Source of the DNA: Exobacillus caeni
GTDB taxonomy: Bacteria; Bacillota; Bacilli; Bacillales; Guptibacillaceae
Reading direction: 5' to 3'
Assembly: GCF_005747095.1 (NCBI RefSeq)
Contig: NZ_SWLG01000010.1
Location: 62,001-126,000, forward strand
Length of the DNA: 64,000 nucleotides
The position numbers were made by a program, and so were the translations under genes. Positions 14,939 to 24,800 of the stretch are shown here, piece after piece (the first letter of the stretch is position 1; every line of letters starts with the position of its first letter). The notes under the pieces are model-generated. The model was not told the origin of the DNA, searched no databases, and was given only the letters and a program-made list of their open reading frames with translations.

Positions 14939-16150
14939 ATGAAAACAAAAATAACAAACGTTCAGCTATTTGACGGAACGGGATCTGATTTAACCAAAAC
15001 TACTATTCTATTTGATGAAAAGACGATCATCGGTATTGGAGATAAAGTGAAGGAGGAAGAAGCAGACCTGGTGATCGATGGAGACGGCTTAACCTGTGTG
15101 CCTGGCCTGATGGATTGCCACGTCCACTTAACGATGAACGGAAGTGCTGATCCGTTTGGAGAAAGCCTTGGAAAGACAGAAGCGGATGATGCTTACAAAG
15201 CATACCGGAACGCGCAAAATCAAATCGAGAGCGGCGTCGTCACAGTCCGCAATGTCGGCTCAAAGGCCAACGTCGATATCGCGCTTCGTAAAGCGATCGA
15301 AAGTGGTGTCGTAAAGGGACCGAGGATTCTCGCTTCCGGTGAACCTATTGTCATGACAGGCGGCCATGGCCATACGATGGCGATCGAAGCAGACGGCGTT
15401 GATGAAGTCCGGAAAGCTGCTCGTACCCAGCTAAAAAAAGGGGCCGACCTCTTAAAGCTGATGGCAACTGGAGGAGTCATGACTCCTGGAGTGGACCCGA
15501 ATTCTCCGCAGCTTGGTGAAGATGAGCTGAGTTGCGCTTGTACAGAGGCGTCCAATGCAGGGAAAACAACAGCTGCACACGCACAGGGCGTGGAAGGGAT
15601 CAAGAATGCGATCCGTGCAGGCATCACAACGGTAGAACATGGCATTTACCTGGACGAGGAAGCGATCGATATGATGCTTGAACGAGGTACTTACCTTGTA
15701 CCGACACTGGCAGCACCTTTTAATATCGTTGAACGAGGACTGGATGAGGGAATTCCTGAACATGCCGTTCAAAAAGCAGAGCGGGTAATGGGAGATCACG
15801 TGAAGAGTTTTTATAAGGCTTACGAGAGAGGCGTGAAAATTGCCGCCGGAACCGATGCGGGAACACCTTTTAACAGGCACGGTGATTTTGTGACAGAGCT
15901 CGAGCTAATGGTGAAGAACGGGATGAAGCATGAAGATGTTCTTCAATCGGCGACTAAGGTTGCAGCTGAAGCGATGAAAATCGATTCCAAAACAGGAACG
16001 GTTGAAGAAGGGAAACTTGCCGACCTGCTACTCGTCGAAGGCAATCCGCTTGAGGATATTTCAGCTTTGCGCAAGGTCGTTAAAGTCTTTAAAGAAGGCG
16101 AATGTTATGTTTCGAAGGACGTAAAAGAACAGTCAGTAGTAAGCAAGTAA
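14939..16150 (+). CDS. COG1228-type metal-dependent amidohydrolase, cassette 1
   Basis: The 403-residue protein is an amidohydrolase-superfamily enzyme. Metal-site features are HVHL (H61, H63), a carboxylated-lysine candidate in GADLLKLMATGG, HAQG, TVEHGIY and AAGTDAGTPF, which gives the catalytic aspartate. Enzymes of this branch include prolidase-like dipeptidases that release C-terminal Arg or Lys from dipeptides and acyl-amino acids, as well as imidazolonepropionase relatives. The specificity here is not readable from sequence. It has a GGAGG site before ATG 14939 and no signal peptide, so it acts in the cytoplasm. The paralogue in cassette 2 (51873-53081) looks more than 85% identical by eye, and another, more distant, copy is at 45586-46809. 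Confidence 0.87.
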   Translation: MKTKITNVQLFDGTGSDLTKTTILFDEKTIIGIGDKVKEEEADLVIDGDGLTCVPGLMDCHVHLTMNGSADPFGESLGKTEADDAYKAYRNAQNQIESGVVTVRNVGSKANVDIALRKAIESGVVKGPRILASGEPIVMTGGHGHTMAIEADGVDEVRKAARTQLKKGADLLKLMATGGVMTPGVDPNSPQLGEDELSCACTEASNAGKTTAAHAQGVEGIKNAIRAGITTVEHGIYLDEEAIDMMLERGTYLVPTLAAPFNIVERGLDEGIPEHAVQKAERVMGDHVKSFYKAYERGVKIAAGTDAGTPFNRHGDFVTELELMVKNGMKHEDVLQSATKVAAEAMKIDSKTGTVEEGKLADLLLVEGNPLEDISALRKVVKVFKEGECYVSKDVKEQSVVSK

Positions 16151-16434
16151 TCTGGTTTTCCGTCGTTAGAGGACATCTGTTCCGCTAATGTGTGAAATAA
16201 TGCTTGATTTCAATTTTTATAGGACATATAATCCTTTATTTAAGATTTTCAATGCTGTTTCACTCTGTTTTTGATCAAATAGCGGAAGAGATGTCCTAAA
16301 ATACTGGAAAAATAGCTGCTTTTAAGCAAATAGCGGAACAGATGTCCTATAATTTCGCAGCATAACAAAAAACCGACAAAGTAATTCACTAGATTGATAT
16401 TTAAACAAATAATCAATAGGATGGTGTTAATAAT
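16151..16434. repeat. Foldable intergenic element shared by cassettes 1 and 2
   Basis: This 284-bp spacer is nearly identical over its first ~200 bases to the spacer at 53082-53366. It contains two forward blocks, AGGACATCTGTTCCGCTA (16170-16187) and AGGACATATAATCC (16221-16234), and two reverse-complement blocks, TAGCGGAAGAGATGTCCT (16280-16297) and TAGCGGAACAGATGTCCT (16331-16348). The forward blocks can pair with either reverse block, giving alternative long stems in the mRNA between the amidohydrolase and the M20 gene. No open reading frame or terminator T-run is present. Confidence 0.85.
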
Positions 16435-17631
16435 ATGGAACATTTATACGAACAGCTTGATCAACTAAACGATGAAATGGTAGAGGTTTACCGCCATCTC
16501 CATATGAATCCTGAACTTTCGTTTGAGGAAGTCGAGACTCCAAAATATATCGCGAACTACCATGAGCAGTTAGGGCACGAAGTTCGGACAGAAGTCGGAG
16601 GACGCGGTGTTGTAGCAAAACTGAAAGGAGCAAAGCCCGGTCCGACGATCGCGCTCCGTGCTGACTTCGATGCACTGCCGATCCAGGAAGAAACGGACCT
16701 TCCCCACAAGTCGAAAGTGGATGGAACCATGCATGCATGCGGCCATGACGGGCATACTGCGGAACTGCTGATCCTGGCGAAAGCCCTTAACCGCATGCAG
16801 GACGAGCTTGCCGGAACGATCGTATTTATCCATCAACATGCGGAAGAATACCAGCCTGGGGGTGCGATCGCGATGATCGAAGACGGCTGCCTTGAGGGAG
16901 TAGATGTTATTTTTGGTACTCATTTATGGGCTAATTCGCATGTTGGGGAAGTGGGATTCCGTTCAGGTCCGATCATGGCAGCAGCAGACCGGTTCCATAT
17001 TAAGATCCAGGGTAAAGGCGGCCATGGTGCTCAGCCTCACTTAACGAAAGACGCTGTCGTGATCGCTTCCCAGGTTGTGACAAACCTGCAGCAAATCGTA
17101 GCTCGACGTGTTGATCCGCTGGAATCAGCCGTTGTTTCCGTTGGGAACTTCGTTGCGAAAAATGCGTTCAACGTAATCGCTGACACTGTAGAGCTAACAG
17201 GAACTGCGAGAACGTTTAAAGATGAAGTGCGTGATCTAGTGGAAGAGGAAATCGGTCGTGTCGTAAAAGGAGCATGTCTCTCTGCAGACGCTGACTATAA
17301 GTTTGAGTTTGTACGCGGGTATCCGGCGGTTGTAAACCATCCTGAAGAAACAACATTCGTAGCCGAGCTTGCTGAATCTGTTCCTGGCGTTACAAACGTC
17401 TATGAAGCAGCTCCGGAAATGGGAGGCGAAGATTTCGCGTATTACCTGCAGCATGTAAAAGGTACGTTCTTCTTCACTGGCGCAGCAGAACCGGACTGGG
17501 AGGAAACCTATCCTCATCACCATCCTAAATTTAAGATCAGTGAAAAGTCGATGCTGGTCGCTGCAAAAACACTTGGAAAAGCCGTGATCGAATACGCGAA
17601 GCAACACAATGAGGTTCCTGTAGAACAATAA
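16435..17631 (+). CDS. M20D-family amidohydrolase/metallopeptidase, cassette 1
   Basis: The 398-residue protein is a cytoplasmic zinc amidohydrolase of the M20D type, like HipO, YxeP and N-acyl-amino-acid deacylases. Metal and catalytic motifs are visible: RADFDALPIQEET, MHACGHDGHTAELL, HQHAEEYQPGGA, THLWANS, and GGEDFAYYLQ near the C-terminus. A dimerisation domain insertion with GKGGHGAQPH sits in the middle, as expected. Such enzymes cleave N-acyl or amide-linked amino acids. It follows the amidohydrolase across the foldable spacer, behind AGGATGGTG, and is followed by a terminator. Its paralogue at 53367-54563 has the same length and nearly the same sequence. The pair likely act successively on an imported peptide or conjugate. 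Confidence 0.9.
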   Translation: MEHLYEQLDQLNDEMVEVYRHLHMNPELSFEEVETPKYIANYHEQLGHEVRTEVGGRGVVAKLKGAKPGPTIALRADFDALPIQEETDLPHKSKVDGTMHACGHDGHTAELLILAKALNRMQDELAGTIVFIHQHAEEYQPGGAIAMIEDGCLEGVDVIFGTHLWANSHVGEVGFRSGPIMAAADRFHIKIQGKGGHGAQPHLTKDAVVIASQVVTNLQQIVARRVDPLESAVVSVGNFVAKNAFNVIADTVELTGTARTFKDEVRDLVEEEIGRVVKGACLSADADYKFEFVRGYPAVVNHPEETTFVAELAESVPGVTNVYEAAPEMGGEDFAYYLQHVKGTFFFTGAAEPDWEETYPHHHPKFKISEKSMLVAAKTLGKAVIEYAKQHNEVPVEQ

Positions 17632-17650
17632 AGAAATAGTTTGGATTGAA

Positions 17651-17686
17651 AAAAACGGCTGGGAGCAAAACTCCCGGCCGGTTTTA
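17651..17686 (+). terminator. Terminator of cassette 1
   Basis: AAAACGGCTGGGAG pairs with CTCCCGGCCGGTTTT across CAAAA. It is homologous to the terminator at 54591-54630 after cassette 2. Confidence 0.85.
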
Positions 17687-17790
17687 ACTTGTTCTTTTTG
17701 TATGCTATTTTAACCTTTATAATAGTTATAATATTGTTTTTTTTCGTAATGAAGATAGATGTTCGAAATACTTCTAAGAGGTGTAGGAAA

Positions 17791-19035
17791 TTGAAATTCC
17801 CTTTTATGATTCGATCTGTAAGAACAAGAAATATGATATTGATGGCCGGCATTATTTTCGTAGCTTTTAACCTGCGTCCAGCCATTACATCAGTAGGGCC
17901 GCTCATCGGTTTGATCCGGGATGAAACAGGGATTTCTAATAGCACCGCAGGGCTGTTGACTACCCTCCCGCTCGTTGCCTTCGCACTTATGTCTGCTTTC
18001 GTTCCCAGGATTGCTCAAAGGCTTGGAAGTGAGTGGAGTATCCTCCTGGGGTTATGTTTACTGGGAACTGGAATTGTTGCTCGTTCAGCAGGAATGCTTC
18101 CCCCATTGTTCATGGGAACGGTTTTGATCGGGTTAGGCGTTGGACTGTGCAATGTACTTCTTCCGGGGATGGTTAAGGAAAAGTTCCCTAATAAAGTTGG
18201 ACTGATGACAGGACTCTATACTTTCTCAATGGGAATCTGGGCAGGATTTGCTCCTGGATTTAGTGTGCCGCTCGCTGAAAACATGGGATTAGGATGGAGG
18301 CTGTCACTTGGTGTATGGGTTATCATGATCGTGGTTGCCATAGTCGTTTGGATACCTCAGTTAAGAGTTCGTAACAAAAAGTCAGAAAGTCCACCTGTAT
18401 CTGCTCCAGGTGTGTCTGTTTGGAACTCTCCCATCGCGTGGCAGGTAACGTTGTTCATGGGCTTGCAATCGATGGTGTATTTCAGTGCGACGACGTGGCT
18501 TCCGGAAATTCTTCACAGCCAGGGAAGGGATATTGCGGATGCTGGCTGGATGGTGACAGTTCTCCAGTTCTCAGGCCTACCGGCTAATTTTATTATTCCC
18601 TTACTTGCAGACCGTTTGTCCAATCAAAAGTGGATCGCTTTCGGTATTGGCGCCTTTTGTTTTTCCGGCCTTTTGGGATTGCTGGCAGGTTCAAGTATGG
18701 TGATCGCTAACATAAGTATTATCCTACTGGGGATTGGTCTCGGTGCAGCGATCAGCCATTCTCTCACACTTATCAGTTTGCGTGCTAGAAATGCCAGACA
18801 AGCAGCAAGCCTGTCAGGAATGGCTCAATGTGTAGGCTATCTCCTTGCCGCTGTGGGACCAATTCTGATCGGATCTCTGTACGATCTGTTTCATTCATGG
18901 ACAATTCCCCTGCTATTCTTAATGGTGATCACTTTTATATTTACTGTTTCCGGAATGGGGGCAGGACGTGACCGTTTTGTCCTGGAAGAAAAACGCGATT
19001 ACCAGAAGAGAAATGCAACTTCAACGATTGCTTAA
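17791..19035 (+). CDS. MFS transporter, CynX/NimT-like
   Basis: The ~414-residue product is a 12-helix major facilitator carrier. Near the N-terminus it has FVAFNLRPAITSVGPLIGLI, a hallmark of the cyanate/2-nitroimidazole (CynX/NimT) branch, and a duplicated six-helix layout with a charged central loop (RVRNKKSESP). TTG 17791 is preferred as start because AAGAGGTG lies 6-7 bases upstream. The frame can be extended leftward to 17689, but that reaches the cassette 1 terminator and lacks a ribosome binding site. The gene follows cassette 1 but is separated from it by a terminator. The substrate is unknown, and export of small organic or amino compounds is typical of relatives. Confidence 0.82.
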   Translation: MKFPFMIRSVRTRNMILMAGIIFVAFNLRPAITSVGPLIGLIRDETGISNSTAGLLTTLPLVAFALMSAFVPRIAQRLGSEWSILLGLCLLGTGIVARSAGMLPPLFMGTVLIGLGVGLCNVLLPGMVKEKFPNKVGLMTGLYTFSMGIWAGFAPGFSVPLAENMGLGWRLSLGVWVIMIVVAIVVWIPQLRVRNKKSESPPVSAPGVSVWNSPIAWQVTLFMGLQSMVYFSATTWLPEILHSQGRDIADAGWMVTVLQFSGLPANFIIPLLADRLSNQKWIAFGIGAFCFSGLLGLLAGSSMVIANISIILLGIGLGAAISHSLTLISLRARNARQAASLSGMAQCVGYLLAAVGPILIGSLYDLFHSWTIPLLFLMVITFIFTVSGMGAGRDRFVLEEKRDYQKRNATSTIA

Positions 19036-19082
19036 GTTAATTTTGCACAAGAATTTTTCACAGATTATATAGGAGGGATTCT

Positions 19083-19424
19083 ATGATTGCGCGTGTTTGG
19101 AAAGGGTGGACGAGCCGGGACAATGCAAATGCATATGAAACATTGTTACGAGAGGAAATTTTCCCGGGTTTCACGAAGATTGATGGGTATTGTGGCAGTA
19201 CCATTTACCGAGGAGAAGAACATCAGGAAGAAATTGAGTTTATGATAACGAGTTTTTTCAATTCACTTGATGCAATTAAAGCATTTGCTGGTCAAGACGA
19301 CTATGACATAGCTGTCATTGAGCCAGAAGCAGAAGCGTTACTTAGTCGAGGTGACTCTCATGCGAAACATTATGAATTAAGGGAGGCTTTTCAGCTAGAA
19401 GCCTTTGAAGAAAAAAATCGATAA
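19083..19424 (+). CDS. ABM-domain (antibiotic biosynthesis monooxygenase-like) protein
   Basis: The 113-residue protein begins MIARVWKGWT and has the ferredoxin-like pattern of small ABM proteins: strand, helix LLREEIFPGF, strand GYCGSTIYRG, strand EFMITSFFNSLDAIKAF and a last acidic helix. Family members are heme- or flavin-free monooxygenases or simple dimeric stress proteins; the catalytic state here is not inferable. AGGAGG lies before ATG 19083, 48 bases after the MFS gene stop, so co-transcription with the transporter is likely. The C-terminal 20 residues are acidic and variable. Confidence 0.7.
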   Translation: MIARVWKGWTSRDNANAYETLLREEIFPGFTKIDGYCGSTIYRGEEHQEEIEFMITSFFNSLDAIKAFAGQDDYDIAVIEPEAEALLSRGDSHAKHYELREAFQLEAFEEKNR

Positions 19425-19477
19425 CACGACTTTACTAACAGCTTTTATAGAAGGTTTGCGATAGTTTAAGACCATCA

Positions 19478-19507
19478 GCTGGTATCAATGGATGCCAGCG
19501 TTTTTCT
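19478..19507 (+). terminator. Terminator after the ABM gene
   Basis: GCTGGTATC (19478-19486) pairs with GATGCCAGC (19491-19499), with one G-U pair, followed by GTTTTTCTTTT. Confidence 0.8.
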
Positions 19508-19670
19508 TTTGCCGATCGACTATACCTGGATCTTTTAAGGAATTTGAAATTTTATGGTAAAATTAGAAAAGAATGAAAATTTTGCTCTCTCATTAATTAG
19601 CGGGTTAATCAAACTAAGAAGTTTTGAACTAATTCGGATCGAGTTATAACATAAAAGGGGGAACACGAAC

Positions 19671-21467
19671 TTGCCAGATACTACATATGACCAAAAGTGG
19701 GATTTAGACGTTATTTTTGAAGGTGGAAGTGAATCAGATGCTTTCCATCAGTACTTACAAGAGGCACAGGAAAAACTACAAAACCTTTCCCATTTAGTTA
19801 ATGAATACACCATACCAACAGAGGTTTCACAGGCAAAGGATTTAAGAAAGGTTATCGATCATGTTGAAGGTGTAGAGCTGAGGCTACGGGAAAGTTTTGC
19901 TTTTGTAGGTTGTTTAAGTGCCCAGGATGTCACTGATAAAAAAGCACTTCAACATCGTGCAAAGATTAGCGAGATGGCTGCTGGATTTTCCACTGTTATG
20001 ACCACACTAGAACAGAAGTTAAATAAAATTGATGACAGCCTTTGGAAAGAGTTATTAGCGCAACCTGAGTTAAAGGAACTCTCATTTGTGTTGAATGAAA
20101 AAAGAGAAAAGGCAAAGGAAAAGCTTTCCCTTGAACAGGAGTCTCTAATCAATGACTTAAGTGTTGATGGATACCAGGGATGGGACAGTATGTACAGTAC
20201 GATCGTCGGAAAAATGAAGATCACAATGGAAGAAAACGGAGAAACGAAAGAACTATCCGTTGGGCAAGCCTCAAATAAAATGGGTTCTTCTGATCGCTCT
20301 GTACGAAAGGAAATGTTCCATAAACTTCAAGATGCCTGGGAAGAAAACGAAGATTTATTTGGAGAAACACTCAATCATTTAGCTGGTTTCCGTGTTCAAA
20401 CGTACAAGCACCGTGGCTGGGATAACGTGCTTAAAGAGCCGATGGATATCAATCGTATGAGCGAAAAGACGTTAAACGCGATGTGGAATGCCATCAACAA
20501 ATATAAGGACCACTTTGTGGAATATTTAAATCGAAAAGCAACACTTTTAGGGCTAGAACGATTAAGTTGGTACGATGTCGGTGCACCGATCGTAAGTAGT
20601 GACCAATCTGTTTCCTATGATGAAGGTGCTGAGTTTATTGTTGAGCAGTTTGAAAAGTTTGGGCCGAAAATGGCTTCATTCGCTAAGATGGCTTTCGAAA
20701 ACAGTTGGATCGAGGCAGAAGATCGAAGTGGAAAACGTCCGGGAGGATTCTGTACCAGCTTCCCGGATAGTAAACAGACCCGTATTTTCATGACGTATTC
20801 TGGTACAGCCTCCAATGTATCGACTTTAGCTCATGAATTAGGCCACGCTTTCCACCAGCATGTGATGGATGATGTTCATTCGATGAACCAGGGCTATGCG
20901 ATGAACGTAGCAGAAACAGCGTCAACTTTTGCAGAAATGATCGTAGCTGACGCAGCTGTTAAACATGCGAGTAATGAAGAAGAGCGTTTATCATTACTTG
21001 AGGATAAAATTCAGCGGAGTGTTGCGTTCTTTATGAATATTCATTCCCGTTTCTTATTCGAGAAGCGTTTCTATGAGGAACGGAAACAGGGTCTCGTCCC
21101 CGTCGATCGTTTAAATACGATAATGGTAGAAGCACAAAAGGAAGCCTTCCTAGATTCATTGGACGAATATGAGCCCCACTTCTGGGCTTCAAAACTTCAT
21201 TTCCATAAAGTGGGTGTCCCTTTCTATAACTTCCCGTACACATTCGGCTATCTATTCAGCCAGGGGATCTATGCGAAGGCTCTTGAAGAAGGTAGTGACG
21301 TTGAAGAGAACTATATTGCCCTTCTACAGGATACAGGCCGTATGAAAGTAGAAGATTTAGCGAAGAAACATTTAGACATCGACCTGGAACAACCGGACTT
21401 CTGGGAAAGTGCAGTGAAATTATGCGTGAAAGATGTGGATGAGTTCTTACAGATGACGGCAGAGTAA
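19671..21467 (+). CDS. pepF: Oligoendopeptidase F (M3B family)
   Basis: The 598-residue cytoplasmic metallopeptidase has the HExxH zinc motif in AHELGHAFHQHVM and a downstream glutamate-bearing segment (NVAETASTFAEM) typical of M3 thimet-type peptidases. The long helical N-terminal half fits the channel-lining domain of oligoendopeptidase F. It cleaves short peptides of roughly 7-17 residues. The TTG start at 19671 follows AAAAGGGGG with good spacing, and no better ATG is available. A perfect 20-bp hairpin terminator follows the stop. The gene is monocistronic. With the M20 and amidohydrolase genes nearby it suggests a peptide-using lifestyle, although no shared regulation is visible. Confidence 0.93.
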   Translation: MPDTTYDQKWDLDVIFEGGSESDAFHQYLQEAQEKLQNLSHLVNEYTIPTEVSQAKDLRKVIDHVEGVELRLRESFAFVGCLSAQDVTDKKALQHRAKISEMAAGFSTVMTTLEQKLNKIDDSLWKELLAQPELKELSFVLNEKREKAKEKLSLEQESLINDLSVDGYQGWDSMYSTIVGKMKITMEENGETKELSVGQASNKMGSSDRSVRKEMFHKLQDAWEENEDLFGETLNHLAGFRVQTYKHRGWDNVLKEPMDINRMSEKTLNAMWNAINKYKDHFVEYLNRKATLLGLERLSWYDVGAPIVSSDQSVSYDEGAEFIVEQFEKFGPKMASFAKMAFENSWIEAEDRSGKRPGGFCTSFPDSKQTRIFMTYSGTASNVSTLAHELGHAFHQHVMDDVHSMNQGYAMNVAETASTFAEMIVADAAVKHASNEEERLSLLEDKIQRSVAFFMNIHSRFLFEKRFYEERKQGLVPVDRLNTIMVEAQKEAFLDSLDEYEPHFWASKLHFHKVGVPFYNFPYTFGYLFSQGIYAKALEEGSDVEENYIALLQDTGRMKVEDLAKKHLDIDLEQPDFWESAVKLCVKDVDEFLQMTAE

Positions 21468-21486
21468 TAAGAGAAATAAGTTCTGA

Positions 21487-21540
21487 AAAGACCGCAAATT
21501 CAAAGTATTGTATAACACTTTGAATTTGCGGTCTTTTTTA
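21487..21540 (+). terminator. Very strong terminator after pepF
   Basis: A perfect 20-bp stem links 21487-21506 and 21517-21536 (AAAGACCGC ... GCGGTCTTT) with a ten-base loop, followed by Ts. Confidence 0.93.
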
Positions 21541-21825
21541 GTATGCAGAAAACTTTCAGAAAAAATGTTGCCAGGCTTTACACTGCCACTCTGTCTTCCC
21601 GAGAAAAGTAGTTTGGCCGTCTCTTATTATCATACTTGTCTAACCATGCGATTCTCTTTTGGTCCCGGGTTATAAAATCAGTACTACTGCTCCTACTACT
21701 TTAGTTATACACCTTGTTAGTTCCTCTGCCGGTAGATTTACATCTTTTGCGTAATAGTTATCTGGCATTGTCTTCGAGATAATTAAAGTACGAATAATGA
21801 AAAAATTACTATAGGAGGATTTTGT
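21541..21825. other. Non-coding region upstream of the secreted protease
   Basis: No open frame, repeat or hairpin of note was found. It ends with AGGAGG at about 21812, the ribosome binding site of the next gene. The promoter of the protease is presumably here but was not identified. Confidence 0.5.
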
Positions 21826-24800
21826 ATGGGGAAAATGTTTCGCACTTTTTCTGCCTTAACGCTTACGATTCCTTTGCTTTTTGCCGGGTCGCCAGCGGAA
21901 GCACTTATCGGATCAAACCACACTTCGCATTCGACAGACCAGGTAAACGATGATTCACGTTCTTTTGATGTTAGAAATGTATTGAACAGGGTGCTGCCGA
22001 CCGAAGATCAGTTGAAAGCGGCGAGATCGTTTATCGACTCAGCAGGTTCTGGAACAAAAGTGGACTGGAATCCGCTCTTTGGAACACCATCAACCATAAT
22101 AAAAGAAAAGGGTTATCTGACTGCTCCTTCCGATCTTGATGCTGAAACGATAGCACGTAACTGGTTGAAAAATAACGCAGGCATGTTTGGTCTCTCCAGT
22201 ACAGAGATTGATAGTCTTGCAGTTATTCGTTCCTATGAAATGCCGGGAACCGGGCTAAATCCGGTGACATTCCAGCAAACGTTCGACGGGATAGGATCGG
22301 TTTACGGCGGCCGTGTGATTGTAGCGGTTAATAAGGACGGACAGATTCTTTCTGTGACTGGAAACATGAGCCGTTCGAAGACATTGACGGGAGAGTTTCA
22401 ATTAACCTCAGCGGATGCCTTAAACCAGGCTATCAAGTTAGAGGCTAAAACACTGGAGTTTAATCCCACTTTGACCGGAACTGAAAAAGGCTGGGACGTC
22501 TTCGATGGAGGAGGTGTACTCCCGACAAAACAACGTGTGAAAAAGGCGGCATTTATCACAGAAGACGGAGTAAGGCCGGCATTCCGTGTCCTTTTTATCG
22601 AAGAACTTGATAAAGGTTACGAGATTGTTATCGATGCTGAAAGCGGTGAACAACTTTACAAACGTTCGTTGGTAGATCATCTGCTCGATCCGGAAGGGTT
22701 AGTTTTTGAAAACTATCCTGGGGCAGCTAAGGGAGGAACACAGGTCGTTAAATCATTTAAAGGTGACCCGAAGGCATCGCCAAACGGCTGGCTGATCCCT
22801 GGTACAAATCTTGGTGTAACGACCTTTGGCAATAACGCTAACAGTTATGCAAACTGGAGTAACTTTCTGGTACCGGCAGATGAAGCTGTTCGGCCGGTTG
22901 CTCCTTTAGGCGAGTTTAGCTTTACTTTTAAAAATTCATGGCAGGAAACAGAGGGGCAGACAGTTCCACCTTCTTATGCGGATGACGTGAACAGTGCAGC
23001 TACGAGTCTCTTTTATCATCACAACCTGTTCCATGATTATTACTATAATCTTGGCTGGGTGGAAGCAGCAGGTAACCTGCAGCTGTCGAACTTCGGAAAA
23101 GGAGGCGTGGATGGGGACGCTGTTTTAGGACTTGTCCAAGCTGGTGCTGTTTCAGGTGGAGACCCAACTTACACCGGACGTGACAATGCCTACATGCTGA
23201 CGCTTCCTGATGGGATTCCTGCCTGGAGCGGAATGTTTTTATGGGAACCGATTGCTGGAGCTTTTAATGGTGAATACGCAGACGGGGATTTTGATGCCGG
23301 GGTTATCTATCATGAGTATACGCATGCTTTGTCTAACCGAATGGTCGCTGGTGGGGAAGCGCTGGGAAGCCATCAGGCCGGATCGATGGGTGAAGGCTGG
23401 GGAGACTGGTACGGAATGCACTATCTTATGAAGAAAGGCCTTCAGGATAAACCGGTCGTAGGTGCATATGTAACCGGAAATGACGAACGTGGAATCAGGA
23501 GCTATTCACTGGATGAAGCCCCTTATAACTATGGTGATATCGGTTATGACATTGTGGGGCCTGAAGTCCATGCTGATGGGGACATATGGGCAGCAATCTT
23601 ATGGCATATGAGAGATTCTCTGATCTCAGAATTTGGCAAGACGGAAGGTGAATCTGTTTCTGAGCAGCTCGTGATCGATGCGATGCCGATTTCAGTGCCG
23701 GATCCTTCTATGGAGGATATGAGAACCGCTATTATCGCGGCAGACTTCGAACGATATGGTGGAAAACATTATGAAACACTATGGTCTGCTTTTGCACAAC
23801 GTGGTTTAGGAGCAGATGCATACTCGAACGGAGGGGATGATACGGAACCGATCCCTGCTTTCAACCATCCTGATGGACAGCTGAACGGACAAATCGTTGG
23901 AAAGGTTGTGAACGCTTCGACCAATAAGCCGATTGCGGATGCACGGATCATCGTCGGCGAATTTGAAGCAAGAACAAGCCCTGTTGCCGTAACAGGTGAA
24001 AAAGGGAAATTTGGAACGTACATGGTAGAAGGAACCTACGATATTACCATTCAGGCAAAAGGATTCGGATCCAGAACGCTCCGTGATATTTCGATCAAGG
24101 CAGGAGAGAAGAACAAGTTAACCTTTAAGCTTGAGCCAAACCTGGCATCTTCCTTCAACGGCGCTTCGATAGCTAACGTATCCGGGACTTCTGACAGCAA
24201 TCCTGTAAAGTTTGCGATCGACGATACCGAAGCAAGCGTTTATGCCTCTGACACCCAGGAAAATGGATTCAAGGGTGCAGAATTCGTGGTGGATCTGGCT
24301 GGAGACAAGCCGGTTGAAATCTCCCATATCCAATTGAGTGCCTTCAACGACGTTTCCAAATCACGTTTTGCGACGCTTAAAGATTACAGCATTCAGGTTT
24401 CTACAAACGGCGATAACTGGATTACGGTGAAACGGGATGCGTTCGATGCACAGAAACCAAGGCCAACAGTCGCAGACTTACATTATCAGGGAATCGATCT
24501 AGAAAATCCTGTAGAAGCAAAATACCTTAAAGTAATCGCGCACAGTGCACAGGATAACAGTAAAGGATACGTTCAAATAGCGGAAGTTCAAGCCTTTTCT
24601 TCCGATAGAACCAGAATTGAGCCGCTGACGCTAGAACCTGAAGAGCCGTTCGTTGCTGGAGGCACTGTTCAGGTAGGAAATGCCGGAACAGGCATCGGCA
24701 GCCTTGCAGGGGTCCCGGCTACGCTTGCGGTTACCGAAAATGAGTTCGTGACAACACAAAATCCTGAACCAACTTCCCAGGGAGTGGATGGTTATGTTAT

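Noticed and set aside
15220-15645. Long minus-strand open frames inside the amidohydrolase and M20 genes (also at 52148-52579, 16427-16923, 47005-47622)
   Set aside because: They are antisense shadows of conserved enzymes with GC-biased third positions, have no ribosome binding sites and recur only because the genes are paralogous.
16170-16348. Reading the AGGACAT/ATGTCCT blocks as a CRISPR array
   Set aside because: There are only four blocks, in two orientations, with irregular spacing and no cas genes.
17689-17790. N-terminal extension of the MFS transporter encoding an extra hydrophobic helix
   Set aside because: The extension begins within bases of the cassette 1 terminator, has no ribosome binding site and would add a helix unlike the family; TTG 17791 has a good site.
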